A stretch of DNA of 64,000 bases, from contig CM031857.1 of assembly GCA_018697195.1 (NCBI GenBank), forward strand, positions 90,170,923 through 90,234,922. The letters run 5' to 3'. The stretch is from Certhia americana (Eukaryota; Chordata; Aves; Passeriformes; Certhiidae). Both the position numbers and the translations under genes were made by a program. Positions 35,551 to 48,222 of the stretch are shown here, in pieces; positions within the stretch are counted from its first letter, which is position 1, and every line of letters begins with the position of its first letter. The notes beneath the pieces were generated by a model that searched no databases, was not told where the DNA came from, and saw only the letters and a program-made list of their open reading frames with translations.

Positions 35551-38500
35551 GGTATCTGTCCAGTTTGTCTACCCCACCCTCCCGGGCTGTTCCTCCTGGC
35601 CTTGTTTCGGCCCGCTTCTGGCGTTTCTGAGGGGCCTTATGTTCGGGCTAGCTTCTTCGCACCCCCCTTTAAGATCCGGTGGCCGGTCACACAGGTTCTT
35701 GTTACTCGATCCCTTGGGGCCCTTAGGGGCAACGCCCCGCACTGGATTCCGTCTTGTCCCCTCCCCCCTTGTAGGTTCCTTCAGACCAGCTTGTTCCCAG
35801 GAACGCAAGAAGTCTGGCGCTGTTTTGGTGGTTATTCTGTCTCTCGGACACCACCTCTTCAAATAAACATGATAGCAAGCCCAGGGCTCCTTTACACAGA
35901 ATTGTCCAAATTGCGGTAAGCCTTTTGACCGTAAGTGTATTTGGTAACCACAAGAACTTACAGGGCCCAGGCCGAGTCACATCCAAAAAGTCTGACGTCA
36001 AGCCTTTGGCTAAGAAATCATAAAGAGCTGAGGGGCTTCTTCTCACATTCACACTCACATTTTAGCTCTGTTAATCAACCGCACCATATCTGGCAGTCGA
36101 CTGAGAGTAACTGCCTCTTCTGACGTGAAATCTATACTAATTTGAGGCACCCTACTGAGCAGACAACTTTCTTGTTGCAGCACCTTAGGTAGCAAGTCAT
36201 GGAAACAGTAGTAAACATAGTTTTAGAACCATTACTGAGTCAGTAACAAACTTAAACAGCGATATAGCCTCCTACTAAAACTATGCTGTCAATAAATTTG
36301 TTGAAACACTTCTGACATAATGAATCAGAGATGTTCACTTAGCACAGATTTAAATAGCTAGTCTGGAAAGATTATCTGTCAAGCCCTACAGATTCCTTCT
36401 CATATGGCTCTCACATGCTGTCTCTACTGGGGTTTTGTTTTTTCTGCCATCCTTGAGCTCAGGTTTAATAAAACAAAATGAGTATTGCTTCATAATGCTC
36501 TTTTGCCGATCAAAGCTCTGCAACGAAAAACTGTTCTGCATGGATATTGCCCTTGCGAGTGGGTTTGACAGTGCATAGGAACAACATACACTGTTTCTAA
36601 AGGTCCCACACAGCAGAGTCGCCAGGCTAGAATACATTACTCAGGTAAGCAGGTCCCCATACGCCTTTGGTCCTTGCATGAACTGTGATGTAACTAGTGG
36701 GCTCTTTTCCCAGCAGCACCTGTTTTGCAATACTGAGCAGAAATGGACCATGCTCCCGTCTGTGTAAATACAGTAATAGACATTAAAAGAAAAACTAGCT
36801 TGCACACTGCTGCAAATCAAACTCATCAAAAGGGTAAGGAAAATTATTGGGTGGAACAATCTGTCAGGGGGGTGCCCATGTGCACTGGAGAGGAAATTGG
36901 GACAAAAGTATAAATCCCGGACATCATTCTAGTCCTCTGAAGCTCTTTGAGGGAAAAGTACAAATTTCAGGGGATGAAGATCAAATTGCCATGAGCAACA
37001 GCTTCCAGAAACAAGCAGAAGACAGATGGGCCACTGGAGTATCTCTCAAGACTTCTTGAGCACTCCTAGGAGGACCAAAAGAAGCTGCGACTGCTGCAGT
37101 ACAAATACCTGTACACAGGCCCCAGGCCACCTTTTAGTTGAACACTTGCCAGCGACGCCCATAGCTGTTTTGTTAAAAGAGGACACCTGCGATCCCTCAT
37201 TTGAACTCTCGTAACAGGATGTGCAGTGCAGCAGTGGCTTATAACAAGAGGGCATGCGTCTGCATTCCACGGATTTAATACCAAAGAACGAATAGTCCTT
37301 ATTGCTCTTTAGCATCCCTTCTTACTTTTCACTTTCCATGGCTGTCAACACTTGAAAAAACAATAGCGAGTATTGCAGCCCAAACGAAATAATTGTGGTT
37401 CTGAGAACACACTTACAACAAAAGCAGAACGCCTGAAAGCCCAGCATTTATGCCTGCTGTCCTGTGTCCCACTATCCTGACTCAAGACAGATACGTGATT
37501 CCAACAAGATCTGGGGGATTGCAATACTAAATTTTAACTTTAAGGCAGCCAAGACTCATTTTGAGCGTCTTCCTAAGACATGCATTGCCATCTGAAATCT
37601 ACCTGGAACAGGTAAGTGCTTCTGGCCTAACAGCTACTAGATCCTTAGGATATCAAAGCACAGTAAACAGCATCGCACCAATATCAGCTTTTAGCTGCGT
37701 GAAGAGTGACCCAGATCATGTCCATCGCCCTCAGGTTTAAAGTGCTTGAAGAGGAGCACAAATCTCAGCAGGGGGACGACCACAGTACCTACTGCTGCTC
37801 CATCAAGCCACCTCCCTCCCAGACCCGTCTTCTTTCAGCATGTTTAGACCTACAAAGAGAGGTTCCTACCACCAAATTCTCTCCCAATGAGCAGCTGAAG
37901 ATCATTAAACCAGTGTCCTGCTCTCCATACATAAAGTTCGAACATAATCTATCCACCACAAGGAAGAACACAAAAACAGCAAAGGGGGAAAAGATTGGGG
38001 AACAAGGGCCTGTATCTACCTCAGAGAAAAGAACAACCATCACTGACTTCTTCTTGATTCTCTTAGCAGGCCAAGAGCTAAAGTCATGATTTGGCAAACA
38101 AAGAAGACGTATCCAGGAAGTCAGCAGCGTGATGGTAACCGCAAATCAACCAAAAGTTGGTTATGAGTATCACAGGGCAGCCACAGAGTGAAGTTCAAAC
38201 AGCATCGAAGTTCTGATGAGATCAGTTAACATAGCAATTAGGAGCCGTCCTAGGCTCATGCACAGAGAGGAGCGGCCTCCTGATGCTTCCCAGCCAACAT
38301 ATCCAGCCATGTAGAGATGGCCTGGATTCCACATCCATCTCCACAAGGATCCCCACATATAGATTAAGCCATATGTCCTACAGCCCTTCAAAAAACCTCC
38401 CCAGCGGGAAGAAAAAGTGGAAATATTTTGTAATTAGGCAGAGGAGCGATACCTACATATAAGACGCAATCCATGCAGGGGATGGCCACAGCCTGACTCT

Positions 38501-40216
38501 GGCAGCAAACAAAAATCATTTCTCTTATTTTTTCTTACTTTTAACTCCATTCCAATTACAGTAGTCCAAGTCTTCCAATCATTCCTGGTAATTTGCAGAA
38601 CATTTTACACTTAGCATTGCAACATTGAAAATATACCTGCATTTTTACTCTACGGAAGACCAAGCTGTCGACTGATGGAAGCAACCAACGCACCCAAAGA
38701 TAAGATTAGACTGTCTGTGGGGCATCGAATATTAGATTTACTTCACCATGAAGAAAATTTCTTTTTTAACATCAAGAAATTAGGAGCACAGCAGTAAGTA
38801 GTCTGCCACATCACGTTTCAAAATAAGGACTTAGTTCTCAGGGTGGGCAGAAGAATGCTGTAGAATCTTTTCCTCTCAATAAAACAATAAGCCTGGTTGA
38901 AACAAAGCAGATAGAGGAATGCAATCTTTAATGGACACAAAAACAGGTAGGAAATGATACCAGAAGAGGAGAAAACCTGTGATTTCTGCAGAATGAGCCT
39001 ACAGCCACACATAGGAATTCCTATACACAGTCACTGCACAGGAAGGATCATTGTGTATTTTCATCATCTTGGAAGTTTCTTGCAGGCAACCAGTTCAGTC
39101 ATAACATCTGTCAGTCAGAGGGTCTGGTAAATTTGTTCCCAGCAAAGAAAGCTGGGTAAGCGAGATACGCGGCATCATTTGGCCTCAGCTAGCAGGAAAC
39201 AGATCCAGACTTTGGCGGGTTTAAGCAAAAAAGGAAGAAAAAATACACATGTTTTTGCAGTGCCAAAAAGTAAACGGCAGTCTGGTGGAAGCATTGATGC
39301 TTCTCTTGAAGTAATCCCGATGTTGGTGACTGACAAGAGAAAGTTAGCTCCCAGAGAGCTGGGCACAAAAAGACCCACAGTGGGGCAGTAGCGGCACTTG
39401 ACCAAATGCATAGGCAGGAAGGGAATCGTTTCAAAGGCACCTTGAACAAGCACCCCCTCTGCTGGGTTAGTGCCAGAACTGTACCGTAACGACTACAACT
39501 CACATCTGAACTCCCAGATACCAGCAAGTCTATGCAGGCTAAGTTCTTGAGCGGTAGAACAATTGTGAAAACAAGGTCTTTAAAATTTCACAGCCACACA
39601 AGGCACAAACATTCCAACCCCTAACGAGCCCATGAAACAGTAGATATGCAAGACCATGGAAAGGCCAGGAAATGATGCATTATGAAAGTTTCATGTTGCC
39701 AGAAAAAGGTTCAAGTCAGGGGAGAGATCTCAAATTGACAACAGTTGATGCACATGCAGATGGACTTAAGGAAACACAACGCATCCAGAACTGCGGAGCA
39801 ATTTTGCAATATTTCAATTCTTTGTTAAGAGCTGGACAAGTCTACGCAACCTTGGTTCCAATAGAAGATCTAACACAATCAAAAATTGCAAAGTAAAATA
39901 AGGTACCTTTGACAGATCAAGATAGAGATTATTAGATTCATGTACTTCTGCCACAGCTTTCGCACTCTGAGTTCACAAATTCACTTAGATGGCTTCCAAA
40001 AACATACTGCTGCAGTGCTGTACCTGAGATATGAAGCCCACTCGACCCACCACAGCAGTACAATCTAGTCCAAGAACTGAACTAATGTGCGAAACTGTGA
40101 TAAAGGCTAAGTATTCTCTGTATGGTTACCCGTGAAAGAATATGGGGTTCATAGGGAAGATATGAAGAGATAATATGAAATCCAAAATGTTTCTATATTC
40201 CCACCTGCCAAAAAAT

Positions 40217-40605
40217 CATAGAATCACTGAGGGTGGAAAAGACACTGAGATCGTTTGAGCTCCAACCTATGACTGAACACCCCTTGTCAAGCAGACTATG
40301 CACTCAGCGCCACACAGTCTTTCCTTAAACACCTCCCGCTTTCAGTGACTCAATACCACCCTGGCGGTCCATTCAGCGATGTTAATCAGCTTCAGTGAAG
40401 TTCATATCCTCGTTGTCCAACCAAAACATCTGCTGGTGAAATTTAAGCCTACGTCTTCTTTGTCTGTAACTTGTTGCCTGGGAGAAGACGCCCGACCCCC
40501 CACATGGCTGCAGCCTCCTTTCAGGCGGCTCTCTAGAGAGCACGGTAAGGTCCCGCTGGGCCAGCCTCTCTCCAGGCCTGAACACCCCCCAAGCCTCAGC
40601 CGATC
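40217..40605 (-). mobile_element. CR1 LINE fragment (unit B copy)
   Basis: Second copy of the CR1 at 33502-33890, in the same position within the duplicated unit, with scattered indels (for example GACACTGAGATCG where unit A has GACCCCTGAGATCG). Confidence 0.9.
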
Positions 40606-41163
40606 CTCAGCAGGACATGCTCTCCAGAAACTGTCGGGAGCCTTGGTTCTGCAACTGCTTCTCATGCCCACGTGCGCTATTTCCTGTCACCGGGGGCAAG
40701 GGCCCGGTCCCGCGGGGACACGTCCCGTGCCGAACTCGCTATCCAGGACAGCAGACGGCAGGCTGTGCTCTCCCCTCCTCGCTGCGCGCGGCATCCATTT
40801 AACTTTCTGCGGGGAGGGGGTGCGCTGCGGGGACTCGGCTCTCCCGGTTCCCGGCTGCCCTGGACCTCCCGGGGCCGCACCCCCCGGGGACGGGGGCCAA
40901 CGCCGCGCCCTCACATTCATCCCGCCCCTCACGGCGCGCTACTCCATCGCTCTCACCTCTCTCTTCTCCCTCTTCCATCCCGTGCCGGACCACCGCGGTT
41001 TGTTCCCCCGCGCGCGTCGGCAGCCGGCAGACGCCGCCGCCCCCCGCGCGGAGGGGGCTGGACAAGGGGAAGGCCCAGGCCCGAGCCCAGGGGGAGGGAG
41101 GGAAGGCGCCGGGCCCGCGGGGATGGGAGCGGGGGGCGAGAGGGACGCCGGCCCCGCACTCAC

Positions 41164-41255
41164 CGTTCCGGAGGCTCCGGGACGGGGGCCTGGGCGGGGG
41201 GGCCGGGCGGGCGGATCCCCCCGCAATGGCGGGCGGCGGCGGCGGCGGGAGGCGG
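41164..41255 (-). other. copy of presumed CHAMP1 exon 1 (unit B)
   Basis: Minus strand CTCCGGAACG then GTGAGTGCGG, the same splice donor as in unit A (boundary 41163/41164). If the duplication were real, this would be an alternative upstream first exon. If it is an artefact, it is a second rendering of the same exon. Confidence 0.35.
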
Positions 41256-41260
41256 GGCGG

Positions 41261-41268
41261 GTCACGTG
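41261..41268. promoter_or_regulatory. E-box GTCACGTG (unit B)
   Basis: Same GTCACGTG motif and spacing to the donor (about 100 bases) as in unit A. Confidence 0.35.
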
Positions 41269-41479
41269 CCGCGGCGGGCGGCGGCGGGGACGGGGCGCGG
41301 CGGGGCGGGCCGCACGCCCCTCCGCGCCCGCCGCAGGGGCGCTGCCGCACGGGGGGGACCCAGTCTCGTCTGGGCGCCACAGAGTTGGTCCAGGTGCGGA
41401 GTGAATCCCGAATCCATAAACTGAGGCCAAAGTCAACGACTTGGCTGCAAAAGACCTGAGGATCTCGACTGTGAACAAA

Positions 41480-42150
41480 CAACACAGTGTCAACAAGACC
41501 ATGGCCCTCGGTGGCATTGTTCCAGTTTTCCTAAAACCCCAGGGACAGTGACTCCACCACATCTGGGCAGCATTCCAATAATCAATCACACTCTGAATGA
41601 AGAAATGCCTCCTAATATTGAACTAAAAATAACTGATGCAGTTTAAGATGTGTGGGGTTGCTGGGGAAGAGCTGAGGCTTTAGGTGACAGTGAGGGGAGG
41701 GGTGAGGTCCACACTGCGCCTCCTGTTCTCCAGGCTGATCAAACCCCAGCTCCCTCAGACCCTCCTACAGGAACGAAGCGCTGTGTTGCTCCTCTCGGGA
41801 TCTGCTCCAGCCCATTAGTAACATCCTTCCTGAACTGAGGGGCCCAGAAATGGATTTGCAGGATCTAGTGGGGTACCGGTCAAATAGGCTGCAGCGCACG
41901 GTACTGTGTCCAGTTCTGAGACCTCCAGTCAGGAACACTTTTGCGTTTTGGTTTTTGCAGTGCTTTTCGTCCAGTGTGGAAGAATGACAGGCTCAGAGAA
42001 TCACAGAACCAATAGTTGGGAAAGAACCTATGAGAATCAACTCCAAACGTATGGACTGAAACCCCCACATGAACCAGGCTACAGCCTAGGTGATCATGTC
42101 AGCTTGGTCCTAACAAATCCCAGGGATGGTTACTCCGGAAGTGTTTAGGA
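41480..42150 (-). mobile_element. degraded CR1 LINE fragments (unit B copy)
   Basis: Counterpart of the two unit A fragments: CTCTGAATGAAGAAATGCCT, CTCCAGGCTGATCAAACCCC, TTCCTGAACTGAGGGGCCCA, then a fresh 3' end CTCAGAGAATCACAGAACCA near 41990. Confidence 0.75.
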
Positions 42151-42450
42151 AGGACTCTCTGGAGTCGAGGGGCGATGTTTTGTTAGGGATTAGAAGGTGG
42201 CGGTAACACAGGTCTGTTACTTTAGATCCCTTGGGGCACATTAGTGTGAAACGACCTCAATGATGCCGTTTTGTAAATAAGACATGTCGGGTTTACTACA
42301 GAACCAGGTGGTTCAAAGAAAAAGGAAGATGGAGATGTTGTGGTGCTTTTTTATGGTGTGGGTCTGGCGGGGATTGTTATTATCTAAAGTAAGACAAGAT
42401 GAAAGCATTGCATATATGTAAGTGACACAACATCACCCAATGAACAGATT

Positions 42451-43040
42451 AGGGAAAGAAAAAGAAAGACGGGAAAGAAGGGGAAAAAAAAGATAGAGGA
42501 AAGGAAGAGAAGGAAGGAAAGGAAAGGAAAGGAAAGGCAAAGGAAGGTGAATAAAAGGAAAGGAAAAGGAAAAGGAAAAGGAAAGGAAAAAGGAAAAGGG
42601 AAAGGAAAGGAAAAGGAAGAAATAAAGGAGGAAACGGAAAAAAAAAAGGAAAGGAAGGAAATAGGAAAGGAAAGGCGAGGGAAAGTGGGGGAAAACAAAA
42701 GGGGAAAGGCAAGGGAAAGGGAAAGGAAAGGAAAGGAAAAAGGAAAGGAAAGGAAACGGAAAGGACAGGGAAAGGAAAAAAGAACAAAAGGAAAGAAAGA
42801 AAAGGAAAAGGGAAAGGAAAGGAAAAAAAGAAAGGAAAGGGAAAGAAGGATAAGGAAAGAGTGAGTGAAGGGAAAGGAAGGGAAAGGAAAGGGAAAGGAA
42901 AAAAAAAGGAAATAAAAAAAAAAACGAAAAAAAGAAAAAGACAAGGGAAGAGAATGGAAAAAAGAGAAAGGAAGAGGAAAAAGAGGGAAAAGGAAAGGAG
43001 AAGGGAGGAAAAGAGGAAAGGAAAGGAAAGGGAAAACAGG
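42451..43040. repeat. (GGAAA)n-type purine array, about 590 bp
   Basis: Almost pure purine on the plus strand, made of GGAAA, GGGAAA and GAAA variants. It lies immediately right of the duplicated units. The 262-codon minus-strand frame rich in F, S, P and L across it is an artefact of the repeat. Such arrays are known trouble for assembly and may explain the adjacent problem region. Confidence 0.95.
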
Positions 43041-46000
43041 AGTGGTGAGGATCTCACCACCTCTAAGAGCAGGCCACAAAGACTTGGTTGTACGTGAGTC
43101 TGGGAAATGGTGGGCAAGTGATGAGGGAGTCCCAAAGAAGTGGTGGGGCAAAATCGGGGGATTTCTATTCACTCAGGCTTTAAGTATATCACTCAGGCCA
43201 GGTGAAATAAATCAGCAGGGAGCTGATGTAATCATATAGTCTGGGCACTTCAGGAGGCCTGACCTTCTAAGAAACACAGTGGCCTCAGTGCTGTGAGTCA
43301 GTTATGTCCATTATGTCATAAGATGCTCAGGTCACATGTGAATTCCCAGCATTTCCATGAGGGAGGAGGGGAGCCCACAAATCCAGTGCTTTGGGCTAAG
43401 GAAACACAATTACATGAAAGGGGCGCAATCCGTCGCCACAGTGATCCAGCTCATTCTCCTCTAAGAACCAATTCATTACCCTGTGCCTTATCCCCCCCAA
43501 CGATCAGAGCCTTAGCCATTACACAAACTGTAAATTCACTTCCTCCAGTCTAAACAAGCACCTGGCATCTCCACAAATGAGGAATATTTTCATATTCCCC
43601 TGAAACTGTTCGTATCTCGTATCTCACAGTCCTCTTGCCCTCACTTTACAGAGGGAGCGGAAGAATAGGGAAAGAGGCCTACGCTTTTTTCCCTGGTACC
43701 CACCTGGGAGGACTCAGGGTCCTCAGTGGGAATTTTTTGCTCAGAGCTCCTTCAGGGGACGGGTCAGCTGGACATTCGGCAGCATTTCCTTACCAAGAGG
43801 GCAGCCTCTGTGACAGGCAGCATTTAGCAGTGACCTGTTGCATCCCCTGGCTGCTAGGATAGAAACAGTATCTTTCACCAGTTGTATCTAAGTTTCCAAC
43901 AAAATCAATCCTGCCCATGCTCTGAAAATGTAGTGGAAGTATAGTGATCGACTACAATTATTGATTGATGAGGAATATCTTTCTTTATTCCACATCTAGA
44001 TGCAATGGAGAAATCTAGCACTGCAGGCTAGATACCCTCCTGGTCTTCTGTGTGTGTAGTCATGTCCCAGGCACATACCTCTCTGACTACAGCTTACACA
44101 TTCATCATTGGGGATTGTGGTTTTCCCATGACTAACAAAAACCAACTGGTTGTTTCCATCCAAGTCTTCAGCTAAGAGCACTCTTGCCACTTATTCCCCT
44201 TGTACTTGCATTTTACCTGGTTTTCATTACTCAAAATGCTGACTCCTGCTTTGTTCATTCATGGAAATAGTATGTAAAGTCAACTCAAGGCCAGCTAATA
44301 ACCCATCATTCCCATTTGATACTGAACTTTTCATTGCTTTCTGGTTTGCCTGTGCTTTCACTCATCTTACAGTTTTTGAATTAATTTCCAGTTTCTGTAG
44401 TTAATAGAATAATTTCCATTGAGAATGGAATCAAACATTTAATTAAATTCCAGATAAACCAGGTGTACCCCATTTATTAGGTTTCTTCTTAGACTAAGAA
44501 GACTTCTCTCCTTTTTTCATGCTATTGCTATCTGTAGGTGATTTGGAGTACTTGGAGGATTTCTTTTCAACCTAGCCAAGAAGTTTTCTCAAAGGAGGTA
44601 AAGAATCCCACAGAGATTTTTTTTTTTTTTTTTTGCTGGATTAGCAATTACAGAGCAAGAATTGCACTAGAAAACAGAGAATAGGGAAAGAACACATCTC
44701 AACTGCAGTGAATAACTTTTTTTTTAATGGACTTTTTTTTACTGTATGGTTAAACTTAATTTTCTAATTTGTTAAGAACTTCTTTCCCTTTACACCTAGG
44801 GATTTAATTTGATTTATGAAATCATGCTAAAGTTTCATAAGTCTCCCTGCTTTCAGTTAATATTATTGTGAAAAAACACTTCCCTTCTCCCCCTTCAAAT
44901 GTATACAGAGTCTTCATATTTGATTTTAGACTATATCAACATTTTTAAAGAGAAGGAGAAAAAAGAATTCCCTTTTTATGCATGTTTTGTATCTTCTGCT
45001 TTCTGCACATTCTGGGAGCCATTTATGGATCTTGCATGGACCATGAGCCTATGTGCCATTTTTGCTAATCTTTATCCTTTTGGAGCATGTTGGAGAATTT
45101 TTTTTTTTTTTAATAATCCATCCTGTTACTTGGAATTGAGCAAAGAACAATGCAGTCCAATGTCTTGTGTGCTTGTGTCCATTTGAATCAAAACACTGTA
45201 ATATTTATGTGATAGTAATGAGCTGCTGATAGTGTTTACATAATTGTAGATGGGATATGCAAATGAGGCATATTCAGGAGATCAGGTGTGGCTTAATGGA
45301 GTGTAAATCACAAAATATATCTGGAAAATATTTATTTTTTTTAGTTATGTAACAATGAAAAAGTTTGGGAGAAGGTTTAACTACTGAGAGGGAAACTAGC
45401 ACTTGGTTTTGAAGATGACGTTTTCAGTCTTAAAGAATTTCAATGAAAAGCTCAAGTGGAGGCCCAGAAGACAGAGTGAATGCCTTTAAGCTACCTAGAA
45501 ATTATCAGATAAGATTCTGGTTTCCCATTTGTTTCAGATATTTTTTTTCTTTCTAATGAAACAGTTATAAATAAGTAACTTAAGAATTTTAAGTCTCTCC
45601 TCTCACATAAGTCATATAAGACTCAAACAGCACCAACAACTCACAAGTAATTTTCCACTGATTTTCAACATTCCATCAGGTCTAGAGAGGGAAGTAGTAC
45701 GCTGTTTTCTTTTTTAGGCATATTTTATTCTGATGTTCAATATTATTTTGTGCCCAATGAGTGGGTTTTGTCATGTTTGTATTTCAGGCTTTTGTTTGGG
45801 CTGTTCAGGGCTAATACTGCAAAAAAATGCCAGCAGAGAAACTGCCTTCAGCATGAAGGGCAGAGTTGGCTTAACCATGGATGGACCTCCAAAGACCCTC
45901 CAAAAACAACTTTCAGCCATTTAGTTTTAAATTAAAAGAAGCAACAGAATGTAGTTAAAAACTAAATGTGAAGTTGTCAGTACAGTGTTTGGAGTTGAAT

Positions 46001-48183
46001 GAGCTTCTCCTTAAAGCTGACACAAGTACAAATGCAGGGATTTTTACTGAATATTTACATTCCACATCAGTTTCCTGTAACACAATAGCTCACGACAGAA
46101 TGGAGCCCAATCTCCATTTGACAGGCAGAGTGATTTCCATCTTCCTAAATGTCAGTGACCTTGGAATTCAATAAGAAACAGGGCAACAGAAATTTGGTGC
46201 AGTTATCAAGTGGGTGATACTTTTTTATTATATGTAGAACATTGTATTTTAAAAGCAAGAAAACAGATGGCACTGAAGTCAGCTGTGATGTAACCAGACA
46301 CAATTCCCATTCTGTGGGGATGCTGTCTCTACTTTCAGCTAAGCTGAATTTGCAAAACAAAGTTACTATTGTGGCAATGAAGCTCTCACGCCACAATGAG
46401 TTTGCACAAAGGCAGGCAGCAAGCCTGCATTTATTTGATGTCATCAGGAAAAGCATAAAAGAACAAGTGAGCACAGAGCAGGTGGCAGCTCCTCTGGCAA
46501 GGGGAGCAAGCTCAGGCCCTGCTACATTCTTCTGCAGGAGACATTGGGGCAGGGACTTGGAAATGTATTCTGCTGCTTTAGCCATTGTACTTTGCAGCAT
46601 TCCCATGAGGTTCATGCTCGATTCCAGCGGGTAGCCTACCCAGCAGATATGGCTGCACAGGTTCCCATCTCAAACCTGATTCCTGTTTCCACAAGGACAG
46701 GCTGTCGTGGTGGCACTGCCCAAGATGACCATGAGCACAGAGAGGAGAAGCTCAGTGATGGTGTTTTCTGTGTTGGCAGGAGGGGTCACACTGTGGCAGA
46801 CAGCCTGCAGGCAGCGCTCCTATGCACCCTGGGCTCCTGGTGTTCCTGGGGCTGCCTTTCTGCTTCTGTCTCTCCTGAGCTACTTGTGGCAGGTGTAGTT
46901 GGCCAGAGCAACCTCAGATCCTGCTGATGGTGGCTGGTACTTCCTACTGCCTCTCTCAGATGTGGGAAGAACAGATGCCTGCTGCATCAGAGAAGTTGTC
47001 CCAAGGGTTCCTTGAGTGGCACTGCCAAGCCACCAGGCTCCTCGGGATGCAGCTTAGGCTGCAGCTGTGTGCAGATGCTGAATACTGCACTCTCCACATC
47101 CATATTGGAATGTCCTGAATATTTCTTCCATGTGATTACTTACATCAAAGGACAGGCTCTCTGTCCCTCTGGGCAGGAGCCTGCATTTACAAGAACACAA
47201 TTTGTCAAAAGGCTGCAGGAATTTCTGTCTTGACCTGAATCTCCAGCTTGAGCTGATGGACACAAGTGTTTAAGCTCTGACAGTTTTTACTGAGATGAGG
47301 TTTGAATGAGAACTCCCAAGTGGAAAAACACTGCAAAATTACTGTGTTTAATTAATTCTCCATAATGGTATCAAGAGGTGCTCATAACCAAGGAACTCTG
47401 GTGCAGATGGAGAAGCCTGAAAGCCAAAAGATATCAAACTCATGGGAGCATGTGCAAAATCACAGCTCCTCTGTGTCCTGCCAGTTCCTCTCACAGGTGA
47501 AACACACACCCTGCTCCAGTCACCTCAGGGTATCCGAAAAGATGAATGCTTTTGAGCAGATCCTCATCTGGTGAAGATCCTTTGTATCAAGCTGAGATTT
47601 TTCACTGAGGGGAAAGCCTGCTCTCCAAGTACTCAGCCAGGACACCAAAACAAAATCCTTTCTCCTGCAGTCAGGATACACTCGGCAAACAAGATAAACT
47701 TTAGATGTAGCTAAACCCAGATGATTCTTTAGCAGCAGTTTTACTTAATCTTGAAGTAATTTTAGTGGGCAGCTTGTGTAGCCTAATATAATAGAACTAA
47801 AATTCTTCTCAACTGTATTTTTATCTGCATCTGAAGCATGCAAAGCAGTATTATAGCATCTTTACTTATTTTTTCTGGAGTAATAGATGAAAAAAATAGC
47901 ACAGATTGCATCTCAAAATCATAGTCAAAATCTTTTTTGTTTTTATTCTATTTAATGCTTAATATCTGGTAAAATACAATAAATAATTTTCAGTCTAGGA
48001 CAATTAGATGTTATGCTTAATAATAAAATGTTCAGAAAGGATGTAAAAATAAATTGATATCTTACTATTTAACTTCAATGACAAAGCAGGTCTGTTTTAG
48101 AGAACTGAGAAATTTTCGCCATGAAAGATAAATGAACATATCCTGCCCTTTCATAAACACACATCTATCTTTGAAAATAACAG

Positions 48184-48184
<1 letters not shown>
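43041..48184. other. intergenic between CHAMP1 promoter and UPF3A 3' end
   Basis: Single-copy sequence with a poly-T run at about 44620 and no CR1 that I can identify. The 46.2-47.3 kb part is more GC-rich with overlapping open frames on both strands (for example 156 codons minus, 130 codons plus), but none shows a domain or splice context. I call no gene here. Confidence 0.5.

Positions 48185-48220
<36 letters not shown>
48185..48220. repeat. (CA)n microsatellite
   Basis: Eighteen uninterrupted CA dinucleotides, followed by GTATATGTG. Probably length-polymorphic. Confidence 0.97.

Positions 48221-48222
<2 letters not shown>

Larger units (their letters stand above)
29232..35845. repeat. tandem duplication, unit A (about 6.6 kb)
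   Basis: Unit A runs from CACCTTCTTTCCAAATAC to about 35845, where unit B starts with the matching CACCTCTTCAAATAAAC. It contains CHAMP1 intron, a CR1, a CpG island with the presumed first exon, and a CR1-rich tail. Order and content are the same in B. Up to roughly 33.8 kb unit A reads cleanly (its CR1 fits the usual avian pattern). Beyond that it becomes irregular like unit B. Confidence 0.9.
40690..41380. promoter_or_regulatory. CpG island (unit B copy of the CHAMP1 promoter)
   Basis: Same order of elements as 33930-34760, with GC boxes, a CACGTGCGCTATT motif near 40670, and GGCGG runs. Sequence identity inside the island is lower than in the flanks, as expected if both copies carry read errors in GC-rich homopolymer-like DNA. 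It is unclear which copy represents the true promoter. Confidence 0.7.
35848..42370. repeat. tandem duplication, unit B (about 6.5 kb, indel-rich)
   Basis: Aligns head-to-tail with unit A over its whole length. Landmarks are 35906 with 29286, 36961 with 30329, 40217 with 33505, the E-box 41261 with 34603, and GATCCCTTGGGGC at about 42225 with 35708. Differences are dominated by isolated one- or two-base insertions and deletions every few tens of bases in ordinary sequence, unlike neutral divergence. A genuine segmental duplication is possible but less likely than an assembly artefact. Confidence 0.88.

Noticed and set aside
40379..41589. 341-, 250-, 228- and 216-codon frames in the second CpG island
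   Set aside because: Same compositional effect, in an indel-rich copy. They overlap on both strands and do not correspond to the frames in unit A.
42384..43172. 262- and 228-codon F/S/P/L-rich minus frames and K/E/R-rich plus frames
   Set aside because: Direct translation of the GGAAA-type array.
46145..46634. 156-codon minus and 130-codon plus overlapping frames in the intergenic region
   Set aside because: They overlap on opposite strands, have no recognisable domain and no splice or promoter context. Chance is likely.
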